Source: Maribacter sp044594925
Lineage (GTDB): Bacteria > Bacteroidota > Bacteroidia > Flavobacteriales > Flavobacteriaceae
NCBI RefSeq assembly: GCF_044594925.1
Contig: NZ_CP138991.1
Location: 2,604,001 to 2,668,000, forward strand
DNA: 64,000 nt
Reading direction: 5' to 3'
Shown here: positions 53,719 through 63,510 of the stretch, in pieces
How the letters are laid out: every line of letters starts with the position of its first letter
Numbering within the stretch: position 1 is the first letter of the stretch
Translations under genes and position numbers: made by a program
Notes under the pieces: model-generated
What the model was told of the DNA's origin: nothing
What the model saw: the letters and a program-made list of their open reading frames with translations, nothing else
Databases searched by the model: none

Positions 53719-54174
53719 ATGAAGTACACAGAAAAAGTATCAAACAGATTAAACGATTTATTAACCCGTACATACGATGCGGAAAAGGGATTCAAATTAG
53801 CCCAAGAAAAGATTGATAATCCGTCGATAAAAACATTTTTGAACGAAAGAGTGCAGCAGCGCTATAATTTTGGACATGAATTAAAAGATGAAATAGCCAA
53901 TTTTGGAGAATTACCAGAAAAAGGGGGCAGCATTAAAGGAGATTTGCATAGAACCTGGATGAATTTGACCGCCACACTCACTGGAAACGAAACAGAGCGA
54001 ATCTTGGAAGAAGTAGAACGCGGCGAAAAAGCAAGTTTAGAGGAGTACAACGATATTCTGAAGGATAATGATATGATTTTACCACCCTCGACGGAAAATT
54101 TATTGATAAAACAAAGAAACGCTATTAAGGCTGCTTTGAATATCAATAAGAGATACGAGGAATTGGTATCCTAA
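53719..54174 (+). CDS. DUF2383 (PA2169-type) four-helix-bundle protein
   Basis: A 151-residue, wholly helical, acidic, soluble protein. NRLNDLLTRTYDAEKGFKLA, RVQQRYNFGHELKDEIANFG and GDLHRTWMNLTATLTG follow the ferritin-like DUF2383 pattern. Relatives are often made under stress or in stationary phase, but their role is not known. Single gene; CACATTTG (53690-53697), one mismatch from the -7 consensus, precedes it, and a strong terminator follows. Confidence 0.85.
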   Translation: MKYTEKVSNRLNDLLTRTYDAEKGFKLAQEKIDNPSIKTFLNERVQQRYNFGHELKDEIANFGELPEKGGSIKGDLHRTWMNLTATLTGNETERILEEVERGEKASLEEYNDILKDNDMILPPSTENLLIKQRNAIKAALNINKRYEELVS

Positions 54175-54192
54175 TAGATTAATACAATTTAG

Positions 54193-54224
54193 AAAACCGA
54201 GAAATAAAATTTCTCGGTTTTTTT
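54193..54224. terminator. Terminator between the four-helix protein and a sulfatase
   Basis: AACCGAGAAAT (54195-54205) pairs with ATTTCTCGGTT (54209-54219); seven T follow on the plus strand and four A precede, so it can serve both convergent genes. Confidence 0.85.
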
Positions 54225-54231
54225 ATGCATA

Positions 54232-55653
54232 CTATTCCCGGTCTATCAACTGATTCTTTCCTCTTACCAGTTGAGAATTATGCTCAAGAACAAGGTTTTC
54301 AATTTGTTTCAGAACTTCAGGGTGGGCATCCGCAATATTAAAATGCTCCCCTGGGTCATATGCCAAGTTATATAGTAAAGGAACATCGTATACTATACGC
54401 TTACCAAATTCTCCATAAGCTCCTTGTGTTATAAAGTGCGCTTTATAATCCCCTAAACGCGCGGCATACAATTCCGTACCCCGATAATACAGCATACTAT
54501 TTCTTGAACTAGGTGCACCACGTAACAAGGTTTTGCTTAAATCCACACCATCATGGATAGTACCATTTGGAACTGGAATATTCGCCATAGCGCTAAACGT
54601 AGTAAATAAATCAAGCGTTGAGCCAAGGTCCGTAATCACACCCTTTTCGACAAGACCAGGACCCCAAAATATCGTAGGTGCCCGCATGCCTCCCTCCCAA
54701 GTAGTACCCTTGCCCGCGCGAAGCAACCCAGCACTGCCGCCATTGTTCTTAAACGGTAACCAAGGTCCATTATCAGAGGTGAATATGACTATAGTATTAT
54801 CATCAAAACCTTTCTCCTTTAAAACACTTATTATATTTCCAACGCCATTATCTATTTCCTCTACCACATCCCCATATAATCCGCGCTTACTTTTACCTAA
54901 AAATTCTTTAGACGCAAATAAAGGTATGTGAGGCAGATTGTGGGCCAAATACAAAAAGAAAGGATTCTCGCCTTGTTGTTTGATAAAAGCAACAGCTTCG
55001 TCGGAATATCGCTTTGTAATATTATTTTGATTTGCAGGGCGTTCTACTATTTGGGTTCCCCTAAGTAGCGGTACGTTAAAATGCGTTGTTTTAATAGAAT
55101 CGTCCGGTTGATTCCAATATTCGCTTCCTCCTTTTTGAACGACCCTATCCATATCATTGGAATACGGAATCCCAAAATAGGAGTCAAAACCATTATTTGT
55201 AGGCAGAAAATCTTCCTTATGGCCCAAATGCCATTTTCCGATAGCTGCGGTAGTATAACCTGCTTCTTTAAGTTGCTCGGCCAGGGTAATCTCGGAAGCA
55301 GGCAAACCATTTTTAGAATCAGGGAACAATACCCTGTTCTTGTTACTTGCCATACCACTACGAACAGGCAGTCGCCCGGTCAGCAGACCCGCCCTACTAG
55401 GAGTACAAACACTGGCCGCCGCATAAAAATTAGTCCATTTCTGACCTTCAAAAGCCATGTTATCAAGGTTTGGAGTTTTTATAGACGGATTTCCGAAAAC
55501 ACCCAAATCACCGTATCCAAGATCATCTGCGAAAATGACTATAAAGTTGGGCGCTTTTACTTGATGCTTCTGACCACGGGCCATGGCAGCACTTATCAAG
55601 TAAAATAATAGTATATAATACCATATTGTCGTAAGTCCAAGATTAGTTTTCAT
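54232..55653 (-). CDS. Exported sulfatase (S1 family, CTPSR type)
   Basis: A 473-residue protein with an N-terminal hydrophobic segment (about 10-26, signal peptide). The fold starts NFIVIFADDLGYGDLG with metal-binding Asp residues; Cys83 in C-T-P-S-R is the formylglycine precursor. GKWHLGHK and TSDNGPW complete the active site. The sequence resembles arylsulfatase A or N-acetylgalactosamine-6-sulfatase types, but the substrate cannot be assigned. It is a single gene, separate from the glycan locus. No sulfatase-maturing enzyme gene is in the window. Confidence 0.93.
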   Translation of the reverse strand: MKTNLGLTTIWYYILLFYLISAAMARGQKHQVKAPNFIVIFADDLGYGDLGVFGNPSIKTPNLDNMAFEGQKWTNFYAAASVCTPSRAGLLTGRLPVRSGMASNKNRVLFPDSKNGLPASEITLAEQLKEAGYTTAAIGKWHLGHKEDFLPTNNGFDSYFGIPYSNDMDRVVQKGGSEYWNQPDDSIKTTHFNVPLLRGTQIVERPANQNNITKRYSDEAVAFIKQQGENPFFLYLAHNLPHIPLFASKEFLGKSKRGLYGDVVEEIDNGVGNIISVLKEKGFDDNTIVIFTSDNGPWLPFKNNGGSAGLLRAGKGTTWEGGMRAPTIFWGPGLVEKGVITDLGSTLDLFTTFSAMANIPVPNGTIHDGVDLSKTLLRGAPSSRNSMLYYRGTELYAARLGDYKAHFITQGAYGEFGKRIVYDVPLLYNLAYDPGEHFNIADAHPEVLKQIENLVLEHNSQLVRGKNQLIDRE

Positions 55654-55825
55654 TCGATAACGTTTTTATCTTTTCTAAGATAGCGATAATTGTAATTTAA
55701 GAGGTTAATAACTCTTAGTAACTCCTCTTTTTAAGCCAATACCTTTTGCTTAATTTTAACCTTGCCTTTTTTAGACTATTCCTACTTCGGAATTGTAAGG
55801 CTATTAAACACTTTGAACATAGCAT

Positions 55826-58800
55826 ATGTACTTAATATTTGACACCGAAACCACGGGTCTTCCTAAACGTTGGGACGCACCATATACCGATACGGACAAC
55901 TGGCCCAGATGTATTCAAATTGCTTGGCAGTTACATGATGATATGGGTCACCTTGTGGAACATCAAGATTATCTAGTACGCCCAGACGGTTTCAACATTC
56001 CCTACGATGCAGAGCAAATACATGGAATCTCTACGGAACTGGCGGCACAAAAAGGCATTCCGTTAAATGAGGTTTTGGAAAAGTTCAATTTGGCAATGTC
56101 AAAGACCAAATTTATTGTTGGTCAGAACGTAGGTTTCGATTTAAATATTATGGGAGCGGAGTTTCACCGCATGGGAGTGGAGAATCCCTTACAAAATTTA
56201 CCGGTCCTGGATACCTGTACCGAGCATACCGCCCAACTCTGCCAAATTCCAGGGGGTCGTGGGGGAAAATTTAAACTACCCACACTTACAGAGCTGCACC
56301 AACATCTATTCGGCAAACCCTTCGGTGAAGCACATAATGCCACTGCAGATGTAGAAGCAACAACCCGGTGTTTTTTAGAACTGGTGCGTTTAAGACAGTA
56401 CACCACCGAGCAGCTAGACGTACAACCAGATTACTTTAAGAATTTCTCCGAAGCCAATTCGCAAGAAATACAGCTCATTGGTTTAAAACATATCAACCTA
56501 AAAAAGGCTTCTAAAAAAATTGCGGACGCCCTATGGGAAAAGGATACGGGAGGTGTTTCCCAAGAGAAAATCAATGAGAACATCAAATCATTGGAAGATG
56601 CCACTTTTGTGCATCTTCATAATCATTCGCAGTTCTCGGTATTACAATCTACCATAAATATTAAATCATTGGTACAAGCGGCGGCCGATAAACAAATGCC
56701 TGCAGTAGGCTTAACGGACCACGCCAATATGATGGGTGCTTTTCATTTCGTAAAGGAAATTAGTGCTCATAATAAAACGGTAAAAGCAAAAAATAAGGAA
56801 GCTGAAGAAGCGGGAGAGGAAGCACTCCTAAAAGAAATAACACCAATAATTGGTTGCGAATTTTTTGTTTGTGAAGATCATACCAACAAAAGTGTAAAGG
56901 ATTACGGCTATCAAATTGTGCTATTGGCCAAGAACAAGAAAGGCTATCACAATCTTGCCAAAATGTCCTCTATAGCTTATACGGATGGGTTTTATTATGT
57001 GCCACGAATCGATAAAAAAGTTATTCAGCAGTATAAAGAAGATATTATTGTCCTTACCGGAAATCTTTATGGAGAAGTCCCAGGAAAGGTCTTAAATGTA
57101 GGGGAAAACCAAGCGGAAGAAGCGCTCCTTTGGTGGAAAGCGGAGTTCGGGGACGATTTATATATAGAACTAATGCGTCACGGACAAGAAGATGAGGAAC
57201 GTGTAAACCAAGTGCTATTGGAATTTTCCAAAAAACACGAGGTAAAACTTGTGGCTACCAACAACACGTATTATTGTAATAAAGAAGATGCCGAGGCGCA
57301 CGATATATTACTTTGTGTCAAAGATGGTGAAAAACAGGCTACGCCTATAGGTCGTGGTCGCGGATATCGTTATGGCCTGCCCAATCAAGAATACTACTTC
57401 AAATCTCAAGAGGAGATGAAGGAAAAGTTCCAGGATATTCCTGAGGCCATCTTAAACGTGCAAGAAATTGTAAATAAGATTGAACCTTTTGAACTGGCCA
57501 GAGATGTACTCTTACCCAAGTTTGACATCCCCGATGATTTCAAGGACCCTGAAGATGCGCTAGATGGTGGTAACCGTGGTGAAAATGCTTATTTAAGACA
57601 TATCACCTACGAAGGCGCTAAAAAACGATATGCTGAGATTACGGAAGAAATACGGGAACGTATTGATTTTGAACTAGATACCATTAAAAATTCAGGATAC
57701 CCCGGATATTTCCTCATTACCGAAGATTTTATACGCGAAGCACGAAACATGGATGTTTCCGTAGGACCCGGACGTGGTTCTGCCGCGGGCTCAGTGGTGG
57801 CCTATTGCTTAACCATTACCAACATTGACCCCTTAAAATACGACCTACTTTTTGAGCGTTTCCTAAATCCAGATAGGGTATCCATGCCGGATATTGATAT
57901 TGATTTTGACGATGAAGGCCGTGGCCGTGTTATGGATTATGTAATCAATAAATACGGTGCTAATCAGGTAGCGCAAATTATTACCTATGGCACCATGGCA
58001 GCTAAATCATCTATTAGGGATACGGCACGTGTGCTAGATTTACCTTTAGGTGATGCAGACAGGATTGCAAAGCTAATCCCCACCATGTCAAAATTGGGGA
58101 AGATATTTGGAAAGTCCGACGCGGAACTAAAGAAGAAATTCCGCACAGAAGACTTAGAAAAAATACACCAACTTTTAAATATACATGATGGTGACGACCT
58201 TGAAGGTCAGACCCTGAAAATGGCAAGAACTTTAGAAGGTTCCGTTAGAAACACAGGAATACATGCCTGTGGGGTAATTATAACCCCAGACGATATTACC
58301 AACTTTGTGCCTGTGGCAACGGCCAAAGACTCGGACTTATACGTTACACAATTCGATAACTCCGTTGTGGAGAGTGCCGGTCTACTAAAGATGGATTTCT
58401 TGGGGCTTAAAACCTTAACCCTAATAAAGGATACCGTTAAAATTGTAAAGGCCAAACATGGTATTGATTTAGTACCGGATGATTTTCCGTTGGATGATGA
58501 AAAAACTTATGAACTCTTCCAAAAAGGAGAGACCGTAGGGGTTTTCCAATACGAATCTCCAGGAATGCAAAAACATATGAAGGACCTAAAACCTTCTGTT
58601 TTTGACGACCTCATCGCCATGAACGCGCTGTATCGTCCAGGTCCTATGGAATACATTCCTAGCTTCATCGCAAGAAAACATGGTGATGAAGAAATAGCCT
58701 ATGACCTTCCTGATATGGAAGAATACCTCAAAGAGACCTATGGTATTACCGTTTATCAAGAACAGGTGATGCTTTTATCGCAAAAGTTAGCCGGCTTCTC

Positions 58801-60211
58801 CAAAGGTGATGCAGATGTACTGCGTAAGGCCATGGGTAAAAAGATATTTGCCGTACTTCAAAAAATGAAACCTCAGTTCCTAGAAGGAGGTGCGGCCAAT
58901 GGTCATCCTACGGAAGTTTTAGAAAAAATATGGAAAGACTGGGAGGCTTTTGCTGCCTACGCATTTAATAAAAGTCATTCTACCTGCTATGCCTATATTG
59001 CCTACCAGACAGCATATTTGAAGGCCCACTACCCTGCCGAATATATGGCGGCGGTATTGAGTAATAACATGAACGACATTAAGCAGGTGACCTTCTTCAT
59101 GGAAGAATGTAAGCGCATGGGCTTAGACGTTTTAGGTCCCGATGTAAACGAGTCTTACTATAAATTTGCGGTAAACAAAGAAGGAGCCGTTCGTTTTGGA
59201 ATGGGAGCTATTAAAGGTGTTGGACGTTCTGCAGTGGAAACTATCGTGGAACATCGCAAAAAAGATGGGAATTTCCACTCCGTTTTTGATCTAGCAAAGC
59301 GAATTGATCTTCGTGCGGCCAATAAAAAAGCTTTTGAAAATCTAGCCGTTGCCGGTGGTTTCGATTCCTTTGGAACTACGCATAGGGCACAGTATTTCCA
59401 TACCGAAGGTGATGGCATCACTTTCTTGGAGAAGGTTATCAAATCTGCTGCAAAATATCAAGAGAACAAAAACTCCTCTCAAATGGATATGTTCGGTGGT
59501 ATGAGCGAGGCGCAAATCCCTGAGCCCATAGTACCACCATGCGAAGAGTGGGGCACCATGGAAAAACTACGACGAGAGAAAGAAGTGGTAGGTATTTATA
59601 TTTCCGGGCATCCGCTGGACGACTTTAAAACAGAAATAAAAGCGTTCTGTAATGCGGGGATTTCCCATATTAACGATATGGCGAATTATGTAAACCGAGA
59701 ACTTACAATTGCAGGGGTAATTACAGATGTACAGCACCGTATTTCCAAGAATGGAAAGGGATGGGCGGCTTTTACTATGGAAGATTACACAGACTCTTAT
59801 GAGTTCCGGATTTTTGGTGAGGAATATTTAAAATTCCGGCACTTTCTTATGATAAACTCTTTTGCCTACGTGAAAATTTTTATTCGCGAAGGCTGGACAA
59901 ATAGAGAAACGGGAAAAAAAGGCGACCCTAGAATGCAGTTCAATAGTTTTATGTTGCTTCAAGATGTCATGGAAACCTACGCGAGAAAACTTACTATTAA
60001 ACTTAATATTGACGAATTAAAGGAAGAAGGTATCCACCAATTAAAAGACACCTTGGTTTCCCATAAAGGAAATCACCCTTTAAATTTTGTTATTTATGAA
60101 ATGGAAGAAGAGATAAAAGTTAACTTATCCAGCAGAAAACAAAAAGTAGAAATAACAAGTGAACTTTTACATATACTTGAAGAACAAGAGGTACATTTTA
60201 AATTAAATTAA
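55826..60211 (+). CDS. dnaE: DNA polymerase III alpha subunit fused to a DnaQ-like exonuclease
   Basis: A 1461-residue replicative polymerase. Residues about 1-200 are a DEDDh 3'-5' exonuclease (FDTETTG at 5-11, NVGFDLN, HNATADVEAT), giving proofreading in the same chain. From about 260 follows a DnaE: PHP domain (VHLHNHSQFSVLQS), polymerase core with PDIDIDFDD (starting near 688), tandem HhH, and an OB fold (ELTIAGVITDVQ near 1295). E. coli DnaE lacks the exonuclease; this fusion is known in Bacteroidota. The seven-haem cytochrome gene starts seven bases downstream. Confidence 0.96.
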   Translation: MYLIFDTETTGLPKRWDAPYTDTDNWPRCIQIAWQLHDDMGHLVEHQDYLVRPDGFNIPYDAEQIHGISTELAAQKGIPLNEVLEKFNLAMSKTKFIVGQNVGFDLNIMGAEFHRMGVENPLQNLPVLDTCTEHTAQLCQIPGGRGGKFKLPTLTELHQHLFGKPFGEAHNATADVEATTRCFLELVRLRQYTTEQLDVQPDYFKNFSEANSQEIQLIGLKHINLKKASKKIADALWEKDTGGVSQEKINENIKSLEDATFVHLHNHSQFSVLQSTINIKSLVQAAADKQMPAVGLTDHANMMGAFHFVKEISAHNKTVKAKNKEAEEAGEEALLKEITPIIGCEFFVCEDHTNKSVKDYGYQIVLLAKNKKGYHNLAKMSSIAYTDGFYYVPRIDKKVIQQYKEDIIVLTGNLYGEVPGKVLNVGENQAEEALLWWKAEFGDDLYIELMRHGQEDEERVNQVLLEFSKKHEVKLVATNNTYYCNKEDAEAHDILLCVKDGEKQATPIGRGRGYRYGLPNQEYYFKSQEEMKEKFQDIPEAILNVQEIVNKIEPFELARDVLLPKFDIPDDFKDPEDALDGGNRGENAYLRHITYEGAKKRYAEITEEIRERIDFELDTIKNSGYPGYFLITEDFIREARNMDVSVGPGRGSAAGSVVAYCLTITNIDPLKYDLLFERFLNPDRVSMPDIDIDFDDEGRGRVMDYVINKYGANQVAQIITYGTMAAKSSIRDTARVLDLPLGDADRIAKLIPTMSKLGKIFGKSDAELKKKFRTEDLEKIHQLLNIHDGDDLEGQTLKMARTLEGSVRNTGIHACGVIITPDDITNFVPVATAKDSDLYVTQFDNSVVESAGLLKMDFLGLKTLTLIKDTVKIVKAKHGIDLVPDDFPLDDEKTYELFQKGETVGVFQYESPGMQKHMKDLKPSVFDDLIAMNALYRPGPMEYIPSFIARKHGDEEIAYDLPDMEEYLKETYGITVYQEQVMLLSQKLAGFSKGDADVLRKAMGKKIFAVLQKMKPQFLEGGAANGHPTEVLEKIWKDWEAFAAYAFNKSHSTCYAYIAYQTAYLKAHYPAEYMAAVLSNNMNDIKQVTFFMEECKRMGLDVLGPDVNESYYKFAVNKEGAVRFGMGAIKGVGRSAVETIVEHRKKDGNFHSVFDLAKRIDLRAANKKAFENLAVAGGFDSFGTTHRAQYFHTEGDGITFLEKVIKSAAKYQENKNSSQMDMFGGMSEAQIPEPIVPPCEEWGTMEKLRREKEVVGIYISGHPLDDFKTEIKAFCNAGISHINDMANYVNRELTIAGVITDVQHRISKNGKGWAAFTMEDYTDSYEFRIFGEEYLKFRHFLMINSFAYVKIFIREGWTNRETGKKGDPRMQFNSFMLLQDVMETYARKLTIKLNIDELKEEGIHQLKDTLVSHKGNHPLNFVIYEMEEEIKVNLSSRKQKVEITSELLHILEEQEVHFKLN

Positions 60212-60218
60212 ACTGTAA

Positions 60219-61436
60219 ATGCACTGCAATTGGAGGGTATCTGTTCTGGCTAAAAACCTTGCACTGGGTAGCCTTCTCTTTTGCCTAGCCCTATTGATCT
60301 ATAAATGCAAGAATCCCAAAATAGCTACAGATTATTATGTAATACAGCCCGTAGCTACCCACGAGAACGGAAACGGATTTGTCGGCAGCGCTACTTGTAT
60401 CCAATGCCATAAGAATATTTATGACAGTCATATAAACACCGCCCATTTTAAAACTTCTGCAAGGGCAGACTCTTTAAGTATTAAAGGTAGTTTTAAAGAA
60501 GGTAAAAACACCTTTACCTTTAAGGACAGAGCGGTTTTCACCCTAACGGAAACCAATTCGGGGTTTTACCAACGCGCAAACTTTATTCACAACCAACTAG
60601 AGCTAGAGTCTTTTTACCTACCTATAGAAATCGTTTTTGGTTCTGGAACAAAAGGTCAGTCTTATTTAGGCTGGGAAGATGACCAACTGTTTCAACTACA
60701 GACCTCTTATTTTACTCCCGCAGATCGCTGGGCAAACAGTCCGGGTTTGGAAAACTTACGTGCAAAAAGACCCGTTGTGGCACGTTGTATGGAGTGCCAT
60801 AGTACGTTTGCAAAGAATACCAGTATAAATAAAAGTGGCAACCGGTACGACCGAAACAATATTATTTACGGCATTGATTGTGAGCGCTGTCATGGGCCTG
60901 CCGCGAAACATGTAGGGTACCAACAAAAAAATCCCAAGGTCAAGACCGCTAAGTATATTCTAAAATATCAAGAACTATCAAGACAACAACGATTAGATGC
61001 ATGTGCACTATGCCATTCTGGAGGCAACAGAGCGACCATTAAACCTCCTTTTAGCTTTTTGGTAGGTGATGAGCTGAACAAATTCTATCATCCTCACCAA
61101 GAAGATAATGATGTTACCTTAGATGTTCACGGTAACCAATATGGCTTACTTACAAGTAGTGCCTGTTTTAAAAATAGCCCTAAAATGGATTGTACTACCT
61201 GCCACAATCCCCATGAAAATGAAAGAGGCAAATCCAAAAATTTCAATCTTAAATGCATTTCTTGCCATTCGCAATCCAATAATTCCTGTAAAAATGAGCA
61301 TCAACAAACCGACACCTCAATGACCGATTGTATTGCCTGCCACATGCCCCTAGTGCCCTCTAAATCCATGGTCATACAAATAGATAGTGTAAAAACTGCT
61401 GTAAAAGTACGTACCCATAACATTGCCATTTACTAG
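60219..61436 (+). CDS. Seven-haem cytochrome c
   Basis: A 405-residue protein with an N-terminal hydrophobic anchor or signal (about 12-28) and seven CxxCH haem sites: CIQCH (first Cys 60), CMECH, CERCH, CALCH, CTTCH, CISCH and CIACH. Spacing and the CERCHGPA and CTTCHNPHE segments resemble cytochrome c554 and related multihaem proteins. Likely periplasmic electron carrier or reductase; substrate unknown. It starts only seven bases after dnaE, so it may be transcribed with it, which is an unusual pairing. No canonical lipobox, since Lys precedes the possible Cys30. Confidence 0.9.
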   Translation: MHCNWRVSVLAKNLALGSLLFCLALLIYKCKNPKIATDYYVIQPVATHENGNGFVGSATCIQCHKNIYDSHINTAHFKTSARADSLSIKGSFKEGKNTFTFKDRAVFTLTETNSGFYQRANFIHNQLELESFYLPIEIVFGSGTKGQSYLGWEDDQLFQLQTSYFTPADRWANSPGLENLRAKRPVVARCMECHSTFAKNTSINKSGNRYDRNNIIYGIDCERCHGPAAKHVGYQQKNPKVKTAKYILKYQELSRQQRLDACALCHSGGNRATIKPPFSFLVGDELNKFYHPHQEDNDVTLDVHGNQYGLLTSSACFKNSPKMDCTTCHNPHENERGKSKNFNLKCISCHSQSNNSCKNEHQQTDTSMTDCIACHMPLVPSKSMVIQIDSVKTAVKVRTHNIAIY

Positions 61437-61531
61437 AGTAAATTAAACATAGAAGGTTTATTCTTTTTTGTCTAGGTAGGGTTTTTCTATACTCAGTTGT
61501 TTTATGACCATAAACCTAATAACACTTAATC

Positions 61532-62890
61532 ATGAAACATTTTAATGTCCTATTTCTCGCCACGGCCCTACTGTTCTTTTCCTGCGAGACAGAAAAAATA
61601 GAAACACAACCATTGGACGACACTACTTTAGAAAGCATTAATGCACAAATCAATATAGAAAACCTAATTGATGAGGCAGATAATGCTTTAGACAATATTG
61701 CTATTTATACAAGTGATTTTGGCCCGTTCAGAATCAGCTCAAAATCAGACAATAACGATGGTAATGACCGCATTTTTTTTCGAAATTGTATGGACGTTAC
61801 GATGACACGAACAGAGATGTCACGCACCATTACACTAACTTTTAACGGTGAATGCGAAGACCGTGATGGCAATGCTATTACCGGTACCATCATAAGGACA
61901 ACCACTTTTGGAGAGGGAAGTTCTGAAAGCACCATGACTATTGAAGATGTAACCATTAATGGTCGTGTTACAAATGGCACAAAAAGTCACGTATGGATAG
62001 CTAGTAATGAAAACGGAAATCCCGAAATGAACGGCTCCGTAGATATTAGTATAACGACGGAAATGGGTACCGTAACTCGAGTGGGCAATAGAACTGTTGA
62101 AATTATTGAAGGTGCGGACACAAGAACCTATAAAGACGATGTAAGAAGTATCACTGGTTCTTATACGTATACAGGTCTACAAGATACTTTTGAAGTTGCT
62201 ATTACCTCGGCCTTAATAAAACGGGCCGATTGTAGGTTTATCGTTTCTGGCATAAAAACCTACACCACTGGCGAGGGCACAACTACATTGGATTATGGCG
62301 ATGGCACCTGTGATGAATTTGCCACTGTCACTTTACCCGATGGAACGGAAAATCAAATCACACTGGGTAGAACTGGCGATAATGATGATGATGAAGATGA
62401 GGACGGCGAAGACATGAATGTAAAGCAATGCACCATAACCACAGATTGTGAAGAAGTGGTGATAAAAGATACATCCAATATCAGTGTAGCAGTAAACCAG
62501 GTTGATGGCAACTATGTAATTGTAGCTAAGAATGGTGATGGAGAAGTCGTATACGAAGCAACATGTGAGAAAGGCGCCAATGTATCTGTAAGCTGTAGTT
62601 CTAGTAGTCAAGACGATAGTGATGATGACAGTACAACCGAAGAAACTAATGATGGGAGCACCGAGGAAGAAGATGATGATGCAGAGGAAGATACAGGGGT
62701 AAAACAATGCCTTATTACTACGGAATGCGGCGAAGTGGTCATAGAAGGCACCTCTGAACTGAAAATAACAACAACCCAACAGGGCGATGTATTTGTCATC
62801 GTTGCAACGAACCTAGAAGGAGAAGTAGTCTACGAGGGTGAATGCGATAAAGGACCCGAGGTTAGCTTAGCTTGTAGTTCGAAAGGCTAA
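61532..62890 (+). CDS. Lipoprotein with duplicated four-cysteine module
   Basis: A 452-residue lipoprotein (LLFFSC, Cys18) of unknown function. Residues about 40-280 are a beta-rich unknown domain. Two copies of a 60-residue module follow (297-356 and 390-449). They match closely (VKQC-x5-C, then VIVA and GEVVYE), and each has four cysteines with identical spacing (300, 306, 345, 355 and 393, 399, 438, 448), probably two disulphides. Asp/Glu-rich linkers precede both (282-295 and 360-388), which may bind calcium. No neighbour suggests a role. Confidence 0.85.
   Translation: MKHFNVLFLATALLFFSCETEKIETQPLDDTTLESINAQINIENLIDEADNALDNIAIYTSDFGPFRISSKSDNNDGNDRIFFRNCMDVTMTRTEMSRTITLTFNGECEDRDGNAITGTIIRTTTFGEGSSESTMTIEDVTINGRVTNGTKSHVWIASNENGNPEMNGSVDISITTEMGTVTRVGNRTVEIIEGADTRTYKDDVRSITGSYTYTGLQDTFEVAITSALIKRADCRFIVSGIKTYTTGEGTTTLDYGDGTCDEFATVTLPDGTENQITLGRTGDNDDDEDEDGEDMNVKQCTITTDCEEVVIKDTSNISVAVNQVDGNYVIVAKNGDGEVVYEATCEKGANVSVSCSSSSQDDSDDDSTTEETNDGSTEEEDDDAEEDTGVKQCLITTECGEVVIEGTSELKITTTQQGDVFVIVATNLEGEVVYEGECDKGPEVSLACSSKG
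62420..62875 (+). repeat. Tandem coding repeat in the lipoprotein gene
   Basis: Two copies of the four-cysteine module, 62420-62599 and 62699-62878, are separated by DNA rich in GAT/GAA codons for the acidic linker. Protein similarity is clear while the DNA has diverged, so the duplication is old. Confidence 0.75.
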
Positions 62891-62920
62891 ATTAATTCTA
62901 GTTCCTACACAACATACTTA

Positions 62921-62953
62921 AAGCCTTCTCTTTACTGAGAAGGCTTTTTTTTT
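62921..62953 (+). terminator. Rho-independent terminator of the lipoprotein gene
   Basis: AAGCCTTCTC (62921-62930) pairs with GAGAAGGCTT (62937-62946) and a run of T to 62953 follows. Confidence 0.88.
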
Positions 62954-63049
62954 GGGTAGAATACGCCTTTAATTCAATTATTACTAAAATCAATAGCTTG
63001 ATAGTCAAAACGTATTCGCTGCTTGTAAGGAACAAGTGGATTATTTGAC

Positions 63050-63057
63050 TAACTTTG
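63050..63057 (+). promoter_or_regulatory. -7 element of trxA
   Basis: TAACTTTG, a perfect TAnnTTTG match, lies 24 bp before the trxA start codon. Confidence 0.6.
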
Positions 63058-63081
63058 GACAATCAATAAAAGTAAATTAAA

Positions 63082-63399
63082 ATGGCATTAGAAATAACAG
63101 ATGCTACTTTTGACGAAGTAGTTTTAAAAAGTGACAAACCTGTAGTAGTAGATTTTTGGGCGGCTTGGTGCGGTCCATGTAGAATGGTAGGTCCTATCAT
63201 TGATGAAGTGAGTAACGAGTACGATGGTAAAGCCGTTGTAGGCAAGGTAGATGTAGATGCCAATCAAGAATTCGCTGCAAAATATGGTGTGCGTAACATA
63301 CCTACCGTATTGGTATTTAAAGGTGGTGAAATTGTAAGCAGACAAGTAGGCGTTTCTCCAAAGAAAGTGTATACAGATGCTATAGATGCCTTGTTATAG
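63082..63399 (+). CDS. trxA: Thioredoxin
   Basis: A 105-residue cytoplasmic thioredoxin with the redox motif W29-C30-G-P-C33, the buried Asp in VVVDFWA, and the cis-proline loop RNIPTVLVF. Length and motifs are those of TrxA. It stands alone between two strong terminators, under its own promoter. Confidence 0.96.
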   Translation: MALEITDATFDEVVLKSDKPVVVDFWAAWCGPCRMVGPIIDEVSNEYDGKAVVGKVDVDANQEFAAKYGVRNIPTVLVFKGGEIVSRQVGVSPKKVYTDAIDALL

Positions 63400-63424
63400 G
63401 AAGAAGCACCTAATCATAGTAAAT

Positions 63425-63455
63425 AAAAAGAGCTGGCATAAACCAGCTCTTTTTA
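63425..63455 (+). terminator. Rho-independent terminator of trxA
   Basis: AAAAAGAGCTGG (63425-63436) pairs with CCAGCTCTTTTT (63443-63454). The flanking A and T tracts would also allow use on the minus strand. Confidence 0.88.
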
Positions 63456-63497
63456 TTTATAACTACTCCACTATCTGTTTAAGGGTTTCGTTTTTTA

Positions 63498-63505
63498 TAT
63501 CTTTA
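63498..63505 (+). promoter_or_regulatory. -7-like element right before the DUF58 gene
   Basis: TATCTTTA, one mismatch from TAnnTTTG, ends only five bases before the GTG start at 63511, so the transcript would have almost no leader. Confidence 0.4.
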
Positions 63506-63510
63506 TTCTT

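Noticed and set aside
55081..55608. Open frame of 175 codons opposite the second sulfatase
   Set aside because: Antisense to conserved sulfatase motifs, including the active-site region; no domain recognised.
62333..62779. Open frame of 148 codons opposite the repeat lipoprotein
   Set aside because: It is the complement of Asp/Glu-rich repeats, giving artificial Ile/Ser/Val runs, and has no promoter or domain.
62998..63008. TTGA-TAG-TCAA dyad upstream of trxA
   Set aside because: The spacer is three bases, not four, and the distance to the -7 element does not match the other sites.
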